In this document: positions 60,955 to 64,000 of the stretch, one piece after another
Position numbering within the stretch: the first letter of the stretch is position 1
Layout of the letters: each line of letters begins with the position of its first letter
Assembly: GCF_009749465.1 (NCBI RefSeq)
Contig: NZ_WBIS01000001.1
Location: 248,001 to 312,000, forward strand
Reading direction: 5' to 3'
DNA from: Agromyces terreus
Lineage (GTDB): Bacteria > Actinomycetota > Actinomycetes > Actinomycetales > Microbacteriaceae
Length of the DNA: 64,000 nt
The notes under the pieces: model-generated
What the model was told of the DNA's origin: nothing
What the model saw: the letters and a program-made list of their open reading frames with translations, nothing else
Databases searched by the model: none
Position numbers and translations under genes: made by a program

Positions 60955-62163
60955 TCAGGCGTGCGCGAGCTCGCTGCGAACGGATGCCGCGAGGTCGCCC
61001 CGGGCGGCCACCACGATGTCGTCGAGGCCCTGCCAGGTCGCGGCGTCGCGGAGCACCGGCGCGAGGCGCGCGGCCGTCTCGCCGGGCGCCGTCGCCTCGC
61101 CCCACGCCGACTGCACTCTGAGCACGCGGGCCTTGCGGTCGCTCTTGAGATCGACCCGGCCCACCACGTCGTCGTCGAGGAGCACGGGCAGCGAGTAGTA
61201 GCCGAAGACCCGCTGCGGCTCGGGCGTGTAGATCTCGATGCGGTAGTGGAAGTCGAACATGCGCTCGGCCCGTGGACGGAACCACACGACCGGGTCGAAC
61301 GGGGAGAGCAGCGTCGCCGCCTCGATGCGCCGCGGGCGCCGCGCGTCGCGGTGCAGCCACGCGGGCGCGGGGCGTGCTCCGCTGCGCCACCCCGGAACCT
61401 CGACGGGCAGCAGGACGCCGGCGTCTTCGAGGTCGTGCACGGCGGCGCGCACCTGCTGCCGCTTCATGCGCCAGTAGTCGGCAAGGTCTGCTTCGGTCGC
61501 GATGCCGAGGGCGGATGCCGCGCGCTCGACGAGAACCCGGACGGCATCGCCGGGCTCGGGCGCAACGCCGAGCAGTCCGGGCTCGAGCGCCTGCTCGGGC
61601 AGCGCGTACACCCGCTCGAAGCGACGACGCTCGATGCAGACGACCTCGCCGACGCGGAACATCCACTCGAGCGTGCGCTTGACCGTCGACCAGCCCCACC
61701 ACGGGCCGCGGCGCACGTTGGCGTCGTGCTCGATGTCGCTCGCCCGCAGGGGGCCGTTCGCCGCGAGCTCGGCCCGCAGCCAGTCGGCGAGCACGCGGTT
61801 CTCGACCAGCCAGCCGCCCCACGCCTCGCCCTTCGCGCGGTACTCGCTGCGTCGGAACTCGAACAGCGGCCACAGCTCGCGCGGCACGAAGGCCGCCTCA
61901 TGGGCCCAGTACTCGAGCGTGCGCCCGCGCCGGCCGGTGGTGATGCGGTCGAGCAACGACCGGTCGTACGGGCCGAGACGGCTGAAGACGGGCAGGTAGT
62001 GACTGCGCTCGAAGACGTTGACCGAGTCGATCTGCAGGAGGCCGAGACGATCGAGCACACCGCCGACCTGGCGTGTGCCGGCCGACGTCGAGCCCGGGCG
62101 GCCGAACCCCTGCGCGGCGAGTGCGATGCGGCGTGCGAGCTGAGGACTGACGGTGTCGACCAT
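60955..62163 (-). CDS. winged-helix DNA-glycosylase-like protein (YcaQ/HTH_42 family)
   Basis: A 402-residue protein of the family that includes E. coli YcaQ and AlkX-like interstrand-crosslink glycosylases. LGLLQIDSVNVFERSHYLPVFSRLGPYD with the conserved Q-x-D pair near residue 45, EYWAHEAAFVP and WRMKRQQVRAAVHDLEDAG winged helices are present. Activity in this genus is inferred from family. Predicted transcript start three bases before the ATG. Divergent from the AI-2E permease. Confidence 0.88.
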   Translation of the reverse strand: MVDTVSPQLARRIALAAQGFGRPGSTSAGTRQVGGVLDRLGLLQIDSVNVFERSHYLPVFSRLGPYDRSLLDRITTGRRGRTLEYWAHEAAFVPRELWPLFEFRRSEYRAKGEAWGGWLVENRVLADWLRAELAANGPLRASDIEHDANVRRGPWWGWSTVKRTLEWMFRVGEVVCIERRRFERVYALPEQALEPGLLGVAPEPGDAVRVLVERAASALGIATEADLADYWRMKRQQVRAAVHDLEDAGVLLPVEVPGWRSGARPAPAWLHRDARRPRRIEAATLLSPFDPVVWFRPRAERMFDFHYRIEIYTPEPQRVFGYYSLPVLLDDDVVGRVDLKSDRKARVLRVQSAWGEATAPGETAARLAPVLRDAATWQGLDDIVVAARGDLAASVRSELAHA

Positions 62164-62227
62164 GGTTCCAGCACCGTACCGCCGGCCGCCGACACGATCG
62201 CATGCCGGTCGGCGCATGGCCCCCGCC

Positions 62228-62233
62228 TAGACT
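62228..62233 (+). promoter_or_regulatory. -10 hexamer, leaderless AI-2E permease
   Basis: TAGACT, a near-perfect actinobacterial -10 with the predicted start point exactly on ATG 62240. Confidence 0.6.
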
Positions 62234-62239
62234 GGAGCG

Positions 62240-63469
62240 ATGGGCCAGGGTCGGGGCAGGTTCGTCGGCAGGAGACGCGCGATCGAGCGCGCGCCCGAGC
62301 AGCGGGCCGCGGCGCAGCCGCCCTCCGGCGCCGACGACGAGGTCCGGGCCGCCGTGCCCTACGGCATGCGCCTCGCCGCGGCCTGGTCGTGGCGGCTGCT
62401 CCTCGTCGGCGGCGTCATCGCGGTCGCGATCTTCCTCATCATCCAGCTTCGCTACATCGTCATCCCGATGCTCGTCGCGGTGCTCATCTCGGCGCTCCTC
62501 GTGCCGTTCTCGAGCCTGCTGCAGCGGCACCGCTGGCCGAAGTGGCTCGCGATCACGGTCTCGATGCTGAGCGCGCTCGCGGTCGTCGGCGGGCTCCTGA
62601 CGCTGGGCATCTGGCAGATCGTCCGAGGGTCCGACGAGCTCGCGGCCCAGTCGGTCGTGGCCTGGAACGAGTTCCGCGCATGGCTGACCGACGGGCCCCT
62701 GCACTTCAGCGAGGCGCAGCTGAACGGCTTCGCCGACCAGATCGTGTCGGCCGTGCAGGCCGAGAGCGGCGTCCTCGTCAGCGGCGCGCTGTCGGTCGGC
62801 TCGACCGTGGGGCACTTCCTCGCGGGCACGCTGCTCGCGCTGTTCGCCACGCTCTTCATCCTGATCGACGGCCGGGGCATCTGGGCCTGGGTCGTCCGGG
62901 TGTTCCCGCGTCGGGCGCGGGCCGCCGTCGACGGCGCCGGGCTCGCCGGATGGGTCACGCTGCAGAACTTCGTCAAGGTGCAGATCCTCGTCGCCACCAT
63001 CGACGCCGTCGGCATCGGGCTCGGCGCGTTCCTCCTGCAGGTGCCGCTCGCGGTGCCCATCGCGATCCTCGTGTTCCTCGGGTCGTTCATCCCGATCGTC
63101 GGCGCCGTCGTCACGGGTGCGCTCGCGGTCTTCGTCGCACTCGTCTACAACGGCTTCTGGCCGGCCGTCATCATGCTCGCGGTCGTACTGCTCGTGCAGC
63201 AGGTCGAGGGCCACGTGCTGCAGCCGCTCATCATGGGCACCGCGGTCAAGGTGCATCCGCTCGGGGTCGTGCTCGCGGTCGCGGCGGGCTCGTTCCTCGC
63301 GGGCATCCCGGGCGCCCTGTTCGCCGTGCCGATCGCGGCCGTCCTCAACGTCATGGTCAACTTCGTCGCCGGCGGCACCTGGAAGCAGTCCGCGGGCCCA
63401 CCGGTCGTGCCGAGCTCGCCGCTCTGGCGAACCGTGCCGCAACGTCCCGGCTACCAACGAGGAGAATGA
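62240..63469 (+). CDS. AI-2E family transporter
   Basis: A 409-residue membrane protein of the AI-2E/PerM family with about eight helices. An Arg-rich cytosolic start of about 50 residues precedes the first helix. Conserved segments include VAVLISALLVPFSSLLQRH, ILVFLGSFIPIVGAVVTGALAVFVALV and QQVEGHVLQPLIMGTAVKVHPLGVVLAVAAGSFLAG. Members transport AI-2, Na+/H+ or lipids; the specific role here is unknown. Confidence 0.92.
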   Translation: MGQGRGRFVGRRRAIERAPEQRAAAQPPSGADDEVRAAVPYGMRLAAAWSWRLLLVGGVIAVAIFLIIQLRYIVIPMLVAVLISALLVPFSSLLQRHRWPKWLAITVSMLSALAVVGGLLTLGIWQIVRGSDELAAQSVVAWNEFRAWLTDGPLHFSEAQLNGFADQIVSAVQAESGVLVSGALSVGSTVGHFLAGTLLALFATLFILIDGRGIWAWVVRVFPRRARAAVDGAGLAGWVTLQNFVKVQILVATIDAVGIGLGAFLLQVPLAVPIAILVFLGSFIPIVGAVVTGALAVFVALVYNGFWPAVIMLAVVLLVQQVEGHVLQPLIMGTAVKVHPLGVVLAVAAGSFLAGIPGALFAVPIAAVLNVMVNFVAGGTWKQSAGPPVVPSSPLWRTVPQRPGYQRGE

Positions 63470-63473
63470 ACGC

Positions 63474-64000
63474 GTGATCAGCACCATCCCCGGGCCCACC
63501 CTCGCGGACTTCGAACGTGCCCGCAGCATCGTGCAGGCCGTCGCCCGGCACACCCCCATGGAGTCGTCGCGCTTCCTCGCGAACGTCGTGGGCGCCCCCG
63601 TGCACCTCAAGTGCGAGAACCTGCAGCGCACGGGTTCCTACAAGCTCCGCGGCGCGTACCACCGCCTCTCGTCGTTGAGCGTGGCCGAGCGCGAGCGGGG
63701 CGTCGTCGCGGCATCCGCCGGCAATCACGCCCAGGGCGTGGCCTACGCCGCGCGCGAGCTCGGCATCCGCGCGACCATCTACATGCCCGTCGGGGTCGCG
63801 CTGCCGAAGCTCGACGCCACGCGGGCGTACGGGGCCGACGTCGTGCTCCAGGGCGACTCGATCGGGGAGACCCTCGAAGCGGCGCAGGCGTTCTCGAACG
63901 AGACGGGCGCGGTGATCATCCCGCCGTTCGACCACGGCGACGTCATCGCCGGCCAGGGCACGCTCGGGCTCGAGATCCTCGACGACGTGCCGGATGCCGC
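63474..64000 (+). CDS. ilvA: threonine ammonia-lyase, 5' part
   Basis: The first 175 residues of a PLP enzyme that deaminates threonine to 2-oxobutyrate for isoleucine synthesis. LKCENLQRTGSYKLRGAYHRL holds the PLP lysine, VVAASAGNHAQGVAYAARELG is the phosphate-binding motif, and VIIPPFDHGDVIAGQGTLGLEIL follows. The window ends before the C-terminal regulatory part, so whether it has an ACT domain cannot be told. GTG 63474 follows GAGGAG, five bases after the AI-2E stop. Confidence 0.93.
   Translation, partial: MISTIPGPTLADFERARSIVQAVARHTPMESSRFLANVVGAPVHLKCENLQRTGSYKLRGAYHRLSSLSVAERERGVVAASAGNHAQGVAYAARELGIRATIYMPVGVALPKLDATRAYGADVVLQGDSIGETLEAAQAFSNETGAVIIPPFDHGDVIAGQGTLGLEILDDVPDA

Overview
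This is a high-GC (about 70%) actinobacterial chromosome segment that carries ordinary core genes. Gene content and order (metG-tatD-rsmA-ispE-ABC-F, glmU-prs, rplY-pth, mfd, mazG, eno-divIC-DUF501), GTG starts, -10 boxes of the TANNNT type and the constant use of the words GGATGCC/GGCATCC suggest a member of Microbacteriaceae such as Agromyces or a close relative; that assignment is inference. I see no prophage, insertion sequence, CRISPR array or rRNA operon. About 62 protein genes and two tRNAs fill nearly all of the window.

Layout. 1-6.8 kb: L-serine dehydratase (3' end cut by the window), an acetyltransferase, a DUF3060 lipoprotein, a small alpha/beta hydrolase, the metY/CoA-binding pair and a DUF4232 membrane protein. 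6.8-12.2 kb: an ABM-type protein, a guanidine-III riboswitch with its Gdx-type SMR exporter, a membrane protein/XRE regulator pair with palindromic operators, a quinone-oxidoreductase-like enzyme, and a YeiH/PMT pair. 12.2-20.6 kb: rsmI, another oxidoreductase, metG, tatD, rsmA, ispE and an ABC-F ATPase. 20.6-24 kb: the metQ-metN-metI methionine importer and a MarR regulator. 24-34.6 kb: tRNA-Gln, glmU, prs, acyl-CoA ligase, DUF202 pair, gnd/gntK, rplY, pth and RNase HI. 34.7-43 kb: mfd, nhaA, a LysE-type exporter, mazG and hisS. 43-44.5 kb: a repeat-rich island in which a DUF559 endonuclease-like gene lies between two copies of a 60-bp perfect hairpin. 44.5-51.5 kb: eno, divIC, DUF501, a subtilase, NDH-2, an FAD amine oxidase and an unusual tRNA-Leu(UAA). 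51.5-57 kb: ppx/gppA and a tightly coupled tetR-MFS-aldolase-lactone oxidase operon. 57-64 kb: a tetR/ABC-2 exporter operon, lemA-htpX, a YcaQ-type protein, an AI-2E family permease and the 5' end of ilvA.

The most unusual items are: the hairpin-flanked DUF559 gene with adjacent G-rich repeats; the guanidine-III riboswitch placed directly before the SMR gene; a tRNA with a Leu UAA anticodon but a short class-I variable loop; a 20-bp perfect palindrome over the start point of the XRE pair; and a repeated arrangement in which the -10 hexamer sits exactly where transcription would begin on the start codon (leaderless mRNAs). Intrinsic terminators are visible after several operons.
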